Numbered from the stretch's first letter, positions 1 to 10,236 are shown. The stretch is DNA of 64,000 bases from Pyropia yezoensis (GCA_009829735.1 CM020618.1:2292882-2356881), one strand, 5' to 3'. Made by a program: numbers and translations. Notes: generated by a model from the letters alone, not told the origin.

Positions 1-1147
1 AGTCAACCTCCCGCGGCGACGCGGGGGCAATCAAGTCGCATACCCCGAAGGCGGAGTCGAGGTAGACCTCACCCCGCCCCACCCGGGTGCGCCAGAGCTG
101 CGCATGCCGGTCGTCCGGCTGACTCAGGATCCAATGGTGTTCCACCCGGACCGCGTTCGGCTGGTTGACCAGCCGCACCAACTCCCGCTCCCAACTCGGG
201 TCCACCTTGACGCGCCGGGAGGTCTCTCCAGGGAGACGCGGCTGGTGGAGGTCCACCCGCATCCGCCCAGCGGACTCCATCGACTCCTGCACCGTCAGGC
301 CTCGGACCCGAGCCACCAAGTCGGACATAGACATAGCGGGTGGACCCGCCGCCAAGGCGACACCGCCACCCAAAGGGGCAACCCGGGCAGGACCAGGAAG
401 AATAGGGGGCGCTGGGGGATGCCCCACCGGCAGATGGGCCGGTGCCGGAGGTGCACGGGGCAGAGGAGGAAGAAGAAGGGTGGGCGCCCGCCCGGAGTAG
501 CTCCCGGAGTCCACTGCCATCGGGGTAGACACTTCTTAACCACCAAGCGTCCGCGGCACCGCGGGCAGAGCATCGCCGCCACCCGGGCCCGACGTGGGCA
601 CCACGGGGGCAGCAGGGGAAGACCCGTTACCCGCCGCCGCGGATACACCAACCGGGCGGGCACCCGCGCCGTCTTGACCCGCCGTCCCGGCCGGGGTGCC
701 GCCACGACCATCCGACAGGCCGGCGACGCCGTCTTGAGGTAGAGCCGCGCCGGCACCGGCGACAGGAGCCATCCGGGCCGCCGGAGGAGTAGGGGTAGAG
801 GCACCCGCTACACGCGGTTGCCCGCCACCCGACGGAGCCGTCGTGCCGCTGCACACGGACGACAAACCGCCCGGCGCACCTTCCGGGGCCACGCGGACGG
901 TTACCCGGTCGCCCTCATCTTCGGACGAGCTCGCCAAGAAGCACTCGGCAGCGGTGGCAGAGACGGGAACGTCGTCCACCATCACCTCTTCCTCCCCCTC
1001 AAGCAGGAGGTCGTCCTCGCCCCCGGGTACCTGGGGGTCCGACATGGTGAAGCCGGGGTAGCAGGGGCGCCCCGTGCAAAAAAGCCGAGGCCGTCTCGAC
1101 CCGGTACAAGGAACGCTCGCGCGGACGAGCCAGGGAAGCGCGGGCAC
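1..1147 (-). pseudogene. Family C antisense gene, partial and broken
   Basis: Read on the minus strand, this is the start-side portion of the gene that family C carries between pol and its 3' LTR, antisense to gag-pol. It parallels 42424-43510: an acidic N-terminus with E/D runs, a short cysteine-containing S-V-C-S-G-T-T motif, Pro/Ala/Gly-rich linkers, and a segment with the hydrophobic pattern around L-V-x-R-V-R-G-L-T-V-Q. No enzymatic motif is seen. The copy is broken (several breaks) and its C-terminal part lies beyond the window edge. Confidence 0.6.
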
Positions 1148-1608
1148 CCGCGCTTATAAACACACAGCTCAGCACGAGCGATACGGCAGCGCAGGACGAC
1201 CCACGCCAGCCGAGCTACGAGGGTGCTCCACCCAGGCACCTGGACCGGAGCCACGCCCCCCCCGCACGGGGTAATCAATGGAGGTCACCCCCAACCGCCC
1301 CCCACTCAATCGTCCACACGAGAGGGGCCCCCCTACTACCAGACGCCTGGTGGCGGATCCGCTTGCACCACCCCTCGGAAAGAGGCGTCGTGAACAGAAA
1401 CCCGCATCGGGAATTTAACGGTCCGGAAAACGGATCGTGTGTGTACCACACAAAGGGGGGCACCCCCCTCACACAACCTCGAAAAGAGGTGTCTGTCGCG
1501 ACAGGGCGCAAAGCCCCACCCGACTGGTAGACGGTCACGCGACCCACTTACACTCGGAACCCCGAATACAACTCGACCCGAGGACGGGCCGAATCTAAGG
1601 GGGGGATA
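1148..1608. other. Family C 3' non-coding segment with polypurine tract
   Basis: About 460 bp between the antisense-gene start and the LTR. No convincing coding frame is seen. It ends in a purine run (AAGGGGGGGATA, about 1597-1608) directly before the LTR, the position of the plus-strand primer (polypurine tract) in Ty3/gypsy elements. A promoter for the antisense gene would have to lie here or in the LTR, but none can be recognised with confidence. Confidence 0.6.
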
Positions 1609-1971
1609 TGTAGCAATATGGTTCTCCGTATTGTGACCCGAATATTAGGGGGGCGACTTCTAACCTTTACTTTCAATTTGGGAGTACGTACTGGTCACGG
1701 TATCTATAAGTTACTTATGACCAGAGGGACTTGCATTTTGGGGGGGGGGGTAGTTAGTAGTGTCTCCGAGGGTTTATTACGAGGGGGCCGGCGGCGAATC
1801 CACCGCCGGCCAAGGTAGAACATCAAACCCCTCCCATTTGGGCTCCCATCTTGGTCCCGTGGCTTGCGCTCCAAGGACAGCAACCTTGGCCTCCCGGTGA
1901 CGTTGGTGCCGATCCCCCGTGGTGAGTGTTCCCTGAGAGTGGACGTGTAACGGATACCCTCTTGTGCTACA
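1609..1971 (+). repeat. LTR of family C (3' LTR)
   Basis: A 363-bp LTR that begins TGTAGCA and ends TGCTACA, a perfect 7-bp terminal inverted repeat with the canonical TG...CA ends. The copy at 33666-34028 has the same length and is highly similar. It is followed by family A pol sequence rather than a primer-binding site, which identifies it as a 3' LTR. Confidence 0.9.
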
Positions 1972-2302
1972 AAGTGACGATGGGGTCCGCACAGTGAACG
2001 GACAGGACGTGGTCAAAGTTGCACCACCGCCTGCAGGCGACCCAGCTTGGGCGCGTGCGTTGGAAGCGTGGCGCCTCCCCTCACTGCGTGCGGCCAAACA
2101 GGGCCCGCAGGAGTACGGGTTCTATAAGTTCATCGACCACGGCTGGGATGAGGACACTGACCGCCTCATGTTGAGGGTGCGTTGGTTCGGCTACAAAGCC
2201 AAGGATGATACGTGGGAATATGTGGAGGACCTTCCCGCTGAGAAGGTCCGGGCATACTGTGCCCGGAATGAGATAGACCCCAAAAGCCCTCCCTCAACGT
2301 GA
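1972..2302 (+). pseudogene. Family A pol, C-terminal chromodomain fragment
   Basis: Encodes the last ~110 residues of family A Pol. The segment starting V-N-G-Q-D-V-V-K-V is the post-integrase strand module. It is followed by a chromodomain-like block with L-R-V-R-W-F-G-Y and D-D-T-W-E-Y, the beta-strand and aromatic positions typical of chromoviral Pol ends. It is nearly identical to the end of the pol at 12768-16613. In this family the domain is thought to guide integration to particular chromatin. Confidence 0.8.
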
Positions 2303-2413
2303 GGGAAGGCTGAGTAACAGTGCCAAGAGTGTGCTTCAAGTCGAAGTGGTACGCAGAGTGGCTTTCAACTACAGCCCTAGCCCTCACACTCTCACAACAA
2401 AGGCAGCTGCCAA

Positions 2414-4341
2414 CTAGGCATGCATGCTAGACTCTCCAACCCCACGGCCCTCACGTGGAGGCGAGCGGCGAGACCCCCGGCGATAACGCTCCCCACTAGT
2501 CGGAGGGGCCGACGGCTCCAAGTCGGACCCGTCGCGCCCCTTACGGTCGCGCAAGTGGCGACGACCGCGGCTGCTCTTCTGCTTAGTCTTGAGCACAAGT
2601 TGGCGACGCAGACGCCGGACCGACTCCGACTCTGACGGAGTCGAAGACTCCGAGACGGAGTAAGACAGCTCGTCTTCCGATACGGAAGGAGAGCGCCGCG
2701 AGCGTCGGCGACGACGGCGAGGAGGCGAGTATGCCCGGCTCGGGCGACGTTTGCCACGCCCAAGTGGGGCTGGCTGGGGCATAATAGCCCCAATGCGAGC
2801 CAACTCGGCCGTCATATACTCCGCCACCGACTCGCAACTCGCGGTCGCCTCTGCAGTACGAACTCGCTCCTCAACTTGAGGAGTCTCGGAAGTTTGAAGG
2901 GTTGCGGTCGACGCGGCCAACCAGGATATGGTGCGCACCAACGTGGTGATCATCATCTCTGAGGTTAGAGGCGTGGGCGGTAACACCAACTTGGGGTATG
3001 CCGTCAGGAGGGTGGCCCCCAAGTTGGGGGACACCGGGGTGGACGACTCAGCGGCCACGCTAATCGGGATGTCCCCGTGCGGCTGGTAGGGGACAGGAGG
3101 AAGCGGAGGGGCACGCCGAGGTGGCGGGACCCGGGTGCAACTGCGACCCCGACTTGGGGCCCCCGCAGTGGGTTGAGTCATATGGTCATCATAGGACGGC
3201 ACGGCCATAACTATAGGCATGTCCGGGGGTGGCGCAGTGTGGCGATCCACCCCCGGGGCATACGGGTAGTCCCCGATGCCCAACCCCTCTCGTAGGACAA
3301 CACGGCCGTCGTACAGTTCACGAGCGACCCATACGAACTGGCGAAGTGCGCCATCGTCCTTGGGCCCACGAGTGGGGCGGTGCAACTTGTGCTCGATGCT
3401 CTCCCGCTCGATAAACCTGTGGAGGCGGAGCATCTCCTCAAGTAGAGTAAGTTGTCCTGATGAGCACCCCTCAGCAACTAGCTGAGGGGTGAGCTGTTCC
3501 AAACCTTGGATGAGCCGGAGGGGGAGATGCCAGAGCATCCCCCGGCGCTGAACACAAGACATTCAGGTCGACATGACCTCGAGGAGCCACTGGGTGGCCA
3601 ACATGGCCCACACCAGGTGATCAGGGGCAGCCGTCAACATGACGGAGCCGAAGTGGTCAAGCAACCGAGGCAACAACGCCGGGAACCCGTAGGGGACCTT
3701 AACTTGAGGCCACCACTCGGGCTTCTTTGGATAGTACTGCTCCTTACTGGCAGCAGACTGCTGAGGAAACTCAAGTTGAGCCGAAGTCACCAAGTAGGGA
3801 CCTCGCCAGAAGTCCTTCTCCATCCGCACATCAAAGTGATGAGTGTGCGGATCGGCCTCGTGAAGGTACGGGGGGTGAGTTGCCACCGCGTCCCAAGTAA
3901 AGGTCGGCAAGTCGCCGGGACCCGGGATAGTTCCCCCGCGGTCCACCATGGCCTTGGCACGCTGAACGTCCTCAACCTCCTCATCGTCCAGAAAGGCAAA
4001 CTGGTCCGTCCTGAAGCCGGCAGGGAACCCGACCCTACGGGGATACTTCTCCCGTAGGCGGTCCAATACCCGACCCATCGCTGGCCACAGCGAAGGACAG
4101 TCAACCCCTCCTCATAAAGAGGCCAAGCGGGGTAAAACCACCGCCCCACGGCCTCACGCGGGACAACTTGTCCCGCCTCCGGGGGAGATCCCGCCGTTAA
4201 CCCAAAGCCGGGTGACGCGGGAGTCCCATCCCCCGGAGCGATCGCGGAGCCCCCGCCGGAAGTTCCGGCGGGCGCTGCACCGTAGAAGGTGTCCTCCATA
4301 CGTTCGTCGAGAAAGTCCGTCTCCACCCCCGGGGTCGCCAT
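2414..4341 (-). pseudogene. Family A antisense gene, broken copy
   Basis: Same gene as 16703-18667 and 51487-53394, on the minus strand and converging on the pol fragment that ends at 2302. The start is taken at the ATG that begins M-A-T-P-G-V-E-T-D, shared by all three copies. The core around V-P-Y-G-F and F-G-S-V-M is present, and the tail is rich in R/S (S-R-A-Y-S-P-P-R-R-R-R), resembling a basic nucleic-acid-binding tail. This copy appears broken in about one or two places. The function is unknown. Confidence 0.7.
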
Positions 4342-4678
4342 GGCTCTCCCCAAGTTTGGGAGAAACGCCCTGGCTACAGCGGCACGAGACCCGCCTCGAG
4401 TTGAGGGGGACTCGGATCGTGGGTAGACGGGTGGCCTCCCCAGCGTGGGGCGGCCCAGTGGAAGGTGAAGGGGAGGTGGTGGTGATGGTGAAGTGCGAAC
4501 AGGGGAGAGCAAGCTGCCAAGGGGCACGCTTGAGGAGAGGGGCGGTCAACGTGACCGCCTCCACATCCGCGTTACGTACTCAAGGGGGGACAGCAAGTCG
4601 CGCCCCCAACGCCGAGACGTGCGTTTACGCACCCCCTCACAGGACCGACCGGGTCGGTCGGAACTGAGAAGAGGGGAG

Positions 4679-5147
4679 TGTGGCAGTATTGACCCCCAGG
4701 TAGGGGGGAAACACGTGCCATGCAAGGGGCGGCAGGCCACTAGCCTGATCCGTTCCTGCTCCGGCATTTGGGTCCATATTCCCTAAGTTTGGGATAGTTA
4801 GCTTAGTCGTAAATCCAACTTGGATTTGAGGGTTTTCTGCATTTATCGTCTTGAATTTTCGTGTGGCCCGGTGGGCAGGTGCTGGGGTGGGAGATTCTGA
4901 GTGGCGAGATTCTGACGGGACCCTGGGGGGATAAGGGGAGGGACAGCGGGGCTTGGCCCTGCGTCCCCGTCCCGACCAAGAAACTGTTGGACCACACACC
5001 ATCCTCTTGTTTGTCAGTGGGGGGTTTGCCCCACAACAGGGACAGAGTGTGTGCGACTTGCACTTATTCCGGTTCCCCCGACACGGAAGGCAGCCCTTGT
5101 ACACCGCCCCAACTTGGGTGCCGTGTGTGTAAGTGGTTTTTGCCACA
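4679..5147 (+). repeat. LTR of family A (3' LTR)
   Basis: 469 bp, beginning TGTGGCA and ending TGCCACA (7-bp perfect terminal inverted repeat). It is preceded by a purine run (GAGAAGAGGGGAG) acting as polypurine tract and is not followed by a primer-binding site, so it is a 3' LTR. The element body lies to its left. A small internal hairpin (GTGGGG...CCCCAC) lies near 5019-5036. Confidence 0.9.
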
Positions 5148-5208
5148 ACAGCAACACTGGATTTCCAAGCAGGTTCCTGCCAGATTAGGCCTAGTTACCT
5201 CAATCAAG

Positions 5209-5666
5209 GTATTGCAGTTCTCCCAGTTTTGTCTTATGTGGACAAGAGCAAGAGCAAACTGTGTTTGACCAATGATATGACTCAGATGCTGCCCCTCTGG
5301 CCCATGACTGCTCTGCATAAGGGTCCGTTGTTGTACGAACAGTGTGATCGGGGGTTCTCTCGGGATTTCTGACCACTTCGAGGGCAGAACAAGCACCGGG
5401 TGCGCGCTTCGGACTGTTCTTGACAGAGATGACCTGAAATAAAGGGCCAACCGGCGAGATCGGATGAAGAAGCAAGAGTGTTTTGACACACCAGCGTTCG
5501 TTGCGAGAGCAGTTGTGGCCATAGCCAATCATCAGGTTCTTCCGACAGACGTGTTGCAGCACGCCATTGGACAGCCCTTTGCTGCGAGCATGCGATTGGC
5601 CCTTGCTCTTGTACACTTGCTCTTGCTCTTGTCCACATGGGACAAAATTCGGATAACTCCAATAAC
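5209..5666. repeat. Foldback / MITE-like unit with ~50-bp inverted arms
   Basis: Left arm 5209-5257 and right arm 5617-5666 are inverted copies at roughly 80% identity by eye. They share the long exact block ATGTGGACAAGAGCAAGAGC. The ~360-bp interior has no credible coding frame. The size and layout fit a non-autonomous DNA transposon (MITE) or foldback element. No target duplication could be fixed at the edges, so the outer ends may extend a little beyond the arms. Confidence 0.5.
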
Positions 5667-5690
5667 TCCATCCGCATTGGAGGTCAAGAA

Positions 5691-5755
5691 TGGGGCTTGG
5701 TCTTGGTCATCCCCCATTCTTTTTGAGAATGGGCGGTGACCAAGACCATTCCCCA
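5691..5755. repeat. 30-bp-arm hairpin at the transposon edge
   Basis: A nearly perfect inverted repeat with 30-nt arms (26 of 30 paired by eye) and a 5-nt loop, centred near 5723. The arms begin TGGGG and contain GGTCTTGGTCA, paired with TGACCAAGACC. It lies between the foldback unit and the Harbinger gene. It could be two abutting terminal inverted repeats or a subterminal palindrome of the Harbinger transposon, whose ends in this superfamily are often G-rich. Confidence 0.6.
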
Positions 5756-8014
5756 TCTGCGAACCCGATTCGGGCCGTTCTGGGAGCACATGTCGCCCAT
5801 GTCACGGCATCTTTTCCAATACCATTCCAGGTGTACTCGATCGCATCTGCGACGCTGGACGATCGCTGCTCGAACGACGACTCAGCACCCCCCCCCACCT
5901 CGGACTGTGGCACTTCAGGACAGATGTTAAAGCGTCTTTCCCGGCTCGCCTGGCACCCCTTGCTACGGATCCGGTACACTCTCTGCCGTGTCCAGTCGCC
6001 GGTCGAGAATGTCACGCGATCATTTCGACAGTCCCAATGGGCATGCGGTCTGGGAGGGGTTCAGCATGCTGTCGTGCTGTCGCAGCCGGGCACCTTCCTG
6101 GCGGCACCACAGGCGGGCCCCTCACGGCCCGCACTGCTGGCGCTGTATGAATGTGGGAGCGAACGCCAGGTGGGGAGCTTTTTTGGCTCCCATTGGCTGG
6201 GCAGTGTCAGGTGGGGCCAGTGGGCCGGGGGGGAGCTGCACACAGGCCCCCTGTCATGTTGCCACACCAGGTGGTGGCGGTTGCGGGCCGGTCTCCGTCG
6301 TCGTCGACCCCCGACGCCCCCCGCCGTCGTCGGAACCATCCTCGTCGCCACCACCCTCGCGGCACTGCGGGCCACCATCGGCGCCCGTGGCCCGACCCAA
6401 TGGACCCTCACGACATCACTCTGGACCTAGATGTTCGTGCACTGCTGCAGGACTAGGAAGACCTGGAAGCTGCCTCTGCTGTTGCCGCACACCAGGCGGT
6501 CATGCGCCGCTTTCGGCGGCGGGCGCGCGCGTCCCGTCGCACCCGCCGCCGTCGTTTCCGGGGGTCGCCCCGAGGTCGCGGGGCAAACAAGCAGCGTGAC
6601 TTTGCCCTGGGTGTTCACCTAATTTTGAAGGACTGTTTTGGTCTGAACGGGGCCCCGCCGGTGTACTCGGAGACTGACTTTGAGCGTCGTCTTCTTGCTC
6701 CCCGGCAGGTGTTTGTGCGGCTCTACCGCGCGCTGTGCGAGCGGCCGTGGTGGAAGCAGTCCATTAATGCCACAGGTCGCCTGCAGTCCCATCCGCCCCA
6801 AAAGCTGGTCGGCGCTTTTCGTGTGCTTGCCTACGAGGAAGCAACTGACCGTGCTGACGAGTACTGCCGCGTATCCGCCTCGACCATTGAACTGGCTGTG
6901 AAGCGCCTGTTGACCTTTCTGGTGGATGAGTATGGACCTATTTTCCTGCACCCCCTCAACGATGCAGAGCTAGCGATCATGTTGCAACGTAACGCGGCCA
7001 GGGGGATGCCGGGGTGTATCGGGTCGCTGGACAGTTCTCAATGGGATTGGAAGAACTGCCCCAAGGGTCAGGCGGGCCTATACCAGAACCGGAAGGGGCG
7101 GCGCGCGGTGGTGCTGGGGACGGCTTGTGATGAGGACCTGTACATCTGGCACCTCTTTGTGGGGTGCTCGGGAAGCATGGACGACCTGAACGTGATGCAG
7201 CAGTCGCCGCTCTTCCACGCCGTCACTGCTGGGCACTGGCCTGCCCGCAATGAGCTACTTTCGGACAGCGGCAAAACGCGCACGCTGCTGTACTACATGG
7301 TGGACGGCATGTACCCCAGCTACGATTTTTTTATTTCCTCGTACAGCAACGCAAACACCGAGAAGCGAGAGACGCTCAACCGGCTGCAGTAGGCGTTGCG
7401 GAAGGACGTGGAGCGGCTTTACGCCGTTTTGACAGCCCGCTTCCATATCGATATGCACCCAGTGCGCTACGCACGGGTGACAACTATCTGCGCAGCGACG
7501 AAGGCAGTGGCCATCTTGCACAACATGGTAACAGAGCAACGCAGGGGGGGTTATCTTGGCGAGCAGCGGCGGGACCTTGCCGCGGCTGCCGCAGGAGACG
7601 TGCGAGGAGTTGATGGGGAGCTTGGATTTGTGGACGCTGCCGCCGGGACTGTCGCACCTGGCGGCGGGGGGGGCGGCGGTCCAGCTGGAGGCATCGTCGA
7701 CTGAAACCACGAGCCGCCCGTTGAGCAGCCGATCGGCCAAGTTACCCCAAACGCTTTTATACGGGCGATACACGCGTGGAGAGAGGTGCGCAGTGCGTGC
7801 GAGCACGAGGCACTGCGGGACGACCTCGCTGAGCGCATCTTCGCCGTGCACGAAGCTCTTCTGGAGCCGTACCTGTGAGGCACCTGTCGCTACTTGGCAT
7901 CATGTACATGGCATTAAAAGGTTCTTTTTTTCCCCGTTCAGCAAGGTGTTTTTTTTTCTTTGGATTTTCTTTGTCGTGGCGGCCATGTATATGAGCGGCC
8001 AGCGCGCAAGAGAC
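5692..8014 (+). mobile_element. PIF/Harbinger DNA transposon remnant
   Basis: Holds a dead Harbinger-type transposase gene (6400-7878). The left end is placed tentatively at the GGGGC of the hairpin. The right end has not been found and is probably cut by the family A LTR that begins at 8015. 5756-6399 is non-coding leader in which nothing is recognised. 7879-8014 is a T-rich tail (long T runs near 7922-7975). The second gene these transposons often carry, a Myb/SANT-like protein, is not visible. Confidence 0.6.
6400..7878 (+). pseudogene. Harbinger/plant-transposase-type DDE transposase, pseudogene
   Basis: One frame from the ATG at 6400 to the TGA at 7876-7878 gives a ~492-codon gene, a normal length for this family. 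It is interrupted by three in-frame stops: TAG 6454-6456, TAG 7390-7392 and TGA 7702-7704. The order is an Arg-rich N-terminus (near 6502-6590), a helical DNA-binding region (C-R-V-S-A-S-T-I-E), then the catalytic core. The core has G-C-I-G-S-L-D-S-S-Q-W-D-W-K-N-C-P (first Asp), a G-S-M-D-D-L-N-V block (second Asp) and Y-M-V-D-G-M-Y-P, then A-L-R-K-D-V-E-R (final acidic residue). The C-terminus ends A-V-H-E-A-L-L-E-P-Y-L. Matches to the PF04827/HARBI1-like pattern are from memory. Such enzymes cut and paste the transposon DNA; this copy is dead. Confidence 0.85.
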
Positions 8015-8484
8015 TGTGGCAGTATTGACTCCCAGGTAGGGGGGCAACACGTGCCATGCAAGGGGCGGCAGGCCGCTAGCCTGACCCGTTCCTCCTCCTG
8101 CATTTGGGTCCATGTTCCCTAAGTTAGGGATACTTTGCTTAGTAGTGAATCCAACGTGGACTTGAGGGTTTTCTGCATTTTATCGTCTTGAATTTTCGTG
8201 TGGCCCGGTGGGCAGGTGCTGGGGTGGGAGATTCTGAGTGGCGAGATTCTGAGGGGACCCTGGACGGATAAGGGGAGGGACAGCGGGGCATGGCCTCGCT
8301 TCCCCGTCCCGACCAAGAACCTATTGGCCCACACACCATCTTCTTGTTTGCTAGTGGGGGGGTTGCCCCACAACAGAGACAGAGTGTGTGCGACTTGCAC
8401 TTCTTCCGGTTCCTCCGACACGGGAGGCAGCCCTCGCGCACCGCCCCAACTTGGGTGTCGCGTGTGCGAGCGGTTTTTGCCACA
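8015..8484 (+). repeat. LTR of family A (5' LTR)
   Basis: 470 bp with TGTGGCA...TGCCACA ends. It is followed at once by the primer-binding site, so it is a 5' LTR. It is somewhat more diverged from the other family A LTRs than those are from each other, which suggests an older copy. Confidence 0.9.
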
Positions 8485-8486
8485 TT

Positions 8487-8504
8487 TGGTGGAGCACCAG
8501 GGGA
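8487..8504 (+). other. Primer-binding site, family A
   Basis: TGGTGGAGCACCAGGGGA, two bases after the LTR; it differs slightly from the TGGTGGAGCAGCAGGGG of the other copies. The site pairs with the 3' CCA end of the tRNA that primes reverse transcription. Confidence 0.7.
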
Positions 8505-8640
8505 CAGAGGTAAGCTTTACCCCCGGGTGCACCCGGATGTAGGGGGCCCTCTGTCTCAGAGGAACGGTGAACTTGTACCGTGTCATACGGATCGTCAGCC
8601 AACATGGCTGGATCGGACCCCCCGTCGTCTGGGGAGTACG

Positions 8641-9812
8641 TCGACCTCATGGGTTCCCAACCTAGTTGGTAGGGTCACGGCACCAACAATGGGAAGTACC
8701 CCACCATTGATGTCAATCATAAGGTCGTCCTTAGACCTCCAGCGTTAGACCTCCAGCGTTGGAGCTTCATCTCCTTGGGTAATTGCGATTTGCGTATCAA
8801 AGAGGCTCCTGAACCGATATCAAGCACGATACGGGCACAACAGGCGCGGCCGGGGGCAAGTTGCACCCGTCCAGCCACCTGGAAGTTCTCACCCGTCAGC
8901 ACCGCGATGACCCGACGTGGGTTTACGTTCTTTGGGAGTCCTACCCGAGGTGGGCGGACTCCCTTAGGTCGCCGCAGTATCCGGCAGGGTTGGTTCGTCC
9001 TCTTGACCCACTTTGCCGAGGCTGCCGTTGTGAGCTTAGGACGGCCAGCTTCAACGGTCATTCGTTTCCCGCCGACTTGGCGTCGGAATCCGAGGGCGAA
9101 GGGAAAGACGACGAGTCCGAGGACGACGTGTCCGCCCCCTCCTCCGAGGGTGTGGCGACCGCCACTACCGGTCGAGGTCCAGCCTCGCGGCGTGAACGCA
9201 CTTCGTTCGTAGCCGTCTTCTTGCTCGCATTCTCAACGAGTTGTTGAATGCGTTTACTCAACATAGGGCAATCATATGCCCAGTGTCCATCGGAGTTGCA
9301 GTTCCAACACCGACGGTCAGTTCCCGGAGGGGTCTTCCCGACTTGGGAAGCCGACGAGGTGCCCTGGGAAGTTCCCACGGCAGCTACTACCCTCTCCTTG
9401 TGGATTCGGCGTGCCTCTCGTAGCTCTCTGGCCTGGCGCGCCTCCTCTCGTTCCTTGGCCAACTCGGCCTGACGCTCCTGGCGTTGTTCCTCCCGTAACT
9501 TGCGGTACGCCTCACCTCTGCGGTAGGCGAACCTAGCCAACTCGGCAAGGGTCGCCCGGGCAGTGTTATGCTCCCGTGTCTCCATACGGACTGACCAATG
9601 GAGTCCCTCCACAAACCGACTCTTCACCACAGCTTGTGGATGAAGAAACCCACAAAGATTGTTGAGCTTACGGACCCGCTCCGCCAAAGACAACTCGTCC
9701 TCAGTCTCTCTCTGATGAGCTTGCATAAACTCCTCGACTTGAGAAGCCATCACTGCTTCATCCACCACGGCTCTCAACAACCAGTTGACGAGCTCCAAGT
9801 AGGACGTCACCC
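8641..9812 (-). pseudogene. Family A gag end and pol start, inverted fragment
   Basis: On the minus strand, from 9812 down, this reads as the Gag C-terminal half: the helical block with L-N-N-L-C-G-F-L-H-P, the charged coiled region rich in R-E-E-Q-R-Q-E-R, the CCHC knuckle C-W-N-C-N-S-D-G-H-W-A-Y-D-C and the end G-N-E. It then reads as the start of Pol, with the protease region. It corresponds to about 12020-13180 of the intact-order copy turned around. It is a fragment and not expressed as such. Confidence 0.8.
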
Positions 9813-10236
9813 TGTAGCATCCCTGGCTCCGACTTGGCGCCGACCCGAAACTGCGACCAGACGGCACCAGGTGCCAGAACACGCCCGCCGTGTGGTGATT
9901 GTTGGCGGCCGTGGCCCGTGCCCGACACTGGGATGCGGTGGACTACGCTACCCACAGGTGAGAAAGAGATTTCTGATAGGTTTTGCATACTTGTGAGGGA
10001 GTTGATTTGAGAGAATTTGAGTATGAGATTTGTGAGTGGGAATGAACTAGTAGTGATAGTTGCCCCCGACCTGACGAGGTTAGACTCGGGTCGGGGCCAC
10101 TCAGAGTTACAGGGGGGCTACCTGGCCAACGTGCCGAGGCTCCCCCAGATGCACGTTAAGAGGGACAGCGAGGCGCCCTTGGCCCGCGCCCTCAGGAAAA
10201 AGACAACTGCGCGTTTGCTTTCCTCTTCTCCGTGTG
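9813..10236 (+). repeat. LTR of family B copy 1, left part
   Basis: Begins TGTAGCATCC and matches the first ~424 bp of the complete 571-bp family B LTRs at 27120-27690 and 50619-51189. It is interrupted after GTGTG by the family A element and resumes at 19475. An inverted repeat near 10058-10100 (GCCCCCGACC...GGTCGGGGC) is shared by all family B LTRs. Confidence 0.9.

Larger units (their letters stand above)
1..1971 (+). mobile_element. Family C Ty3/gypsy element, 3' portion
   Basis: The stretch matches the 3' half of the family C element at 33666-43699: an antisense-gene segment, then a non-coding segment, a polypurine tract and a complete LTR. Its 5' part lies outside the window. The right LTR edge runs directly into family A pol sequence at 1972, so this element inserted into an older family A copy. 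The antisense-gene segment is broken in several places. The family call rests on clear base-level similarity to 42420-43640 and on an LTR of the same length as 33666-34028. Confidence 0.85.
1972..5147 (+). mobile_element. Family A Ty3/gypsy element, 3' portion
   Basis: Contains the end of pol (chromodomain), the antisense gene and the 3' LTR in the same order as 16288-19474 of the near-complete copy. The upstream part is cut off by the family C insertion ending at 1971. The duplicated target site cannot be checked because the 5' end is outside the window. Confidence 0.88.
8015..9812 (+). mobile_element. Family A 5' end with inverted internal segment
   Basis: A 5' LTR, primer-binding site and the first codons of gag lie on the plus strand (8015 to about 8640). 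They are followed by gag-end and pol-start sequence in reverse orientation (about 8641-9812). The element is interrupted at 9813 by the family B LTR. The 5 bases before 8015 (GAGAC) do not match the bases after any other family A LTR in the window, so its 3' end was not located. Confidence 0.8.

Noticed and set aside
104-1160. Several 65-210-codon plus-strand frames with Arg/Gly/Pro-rich translations.
   Set aside because: They are shadows of the minus-strand family C gene in very GC-rich DNA, with no similarity to their counterparts at 42500-43500 beyond the base level.
5200-5677. Minus-strand frames of 130-140 codons inside the foldback unit.
   Set aside because: They run through both inverted arms, have no recognisable domain and overlap each other in different frames.
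6400-7878. The three in-frame stops of the transposase as evidence for a variant genetic code.
   Set aside because: Both TAG and TGA occur inside it, while gag and pol of family C (2,100 codons) end normally. Decay explains it.
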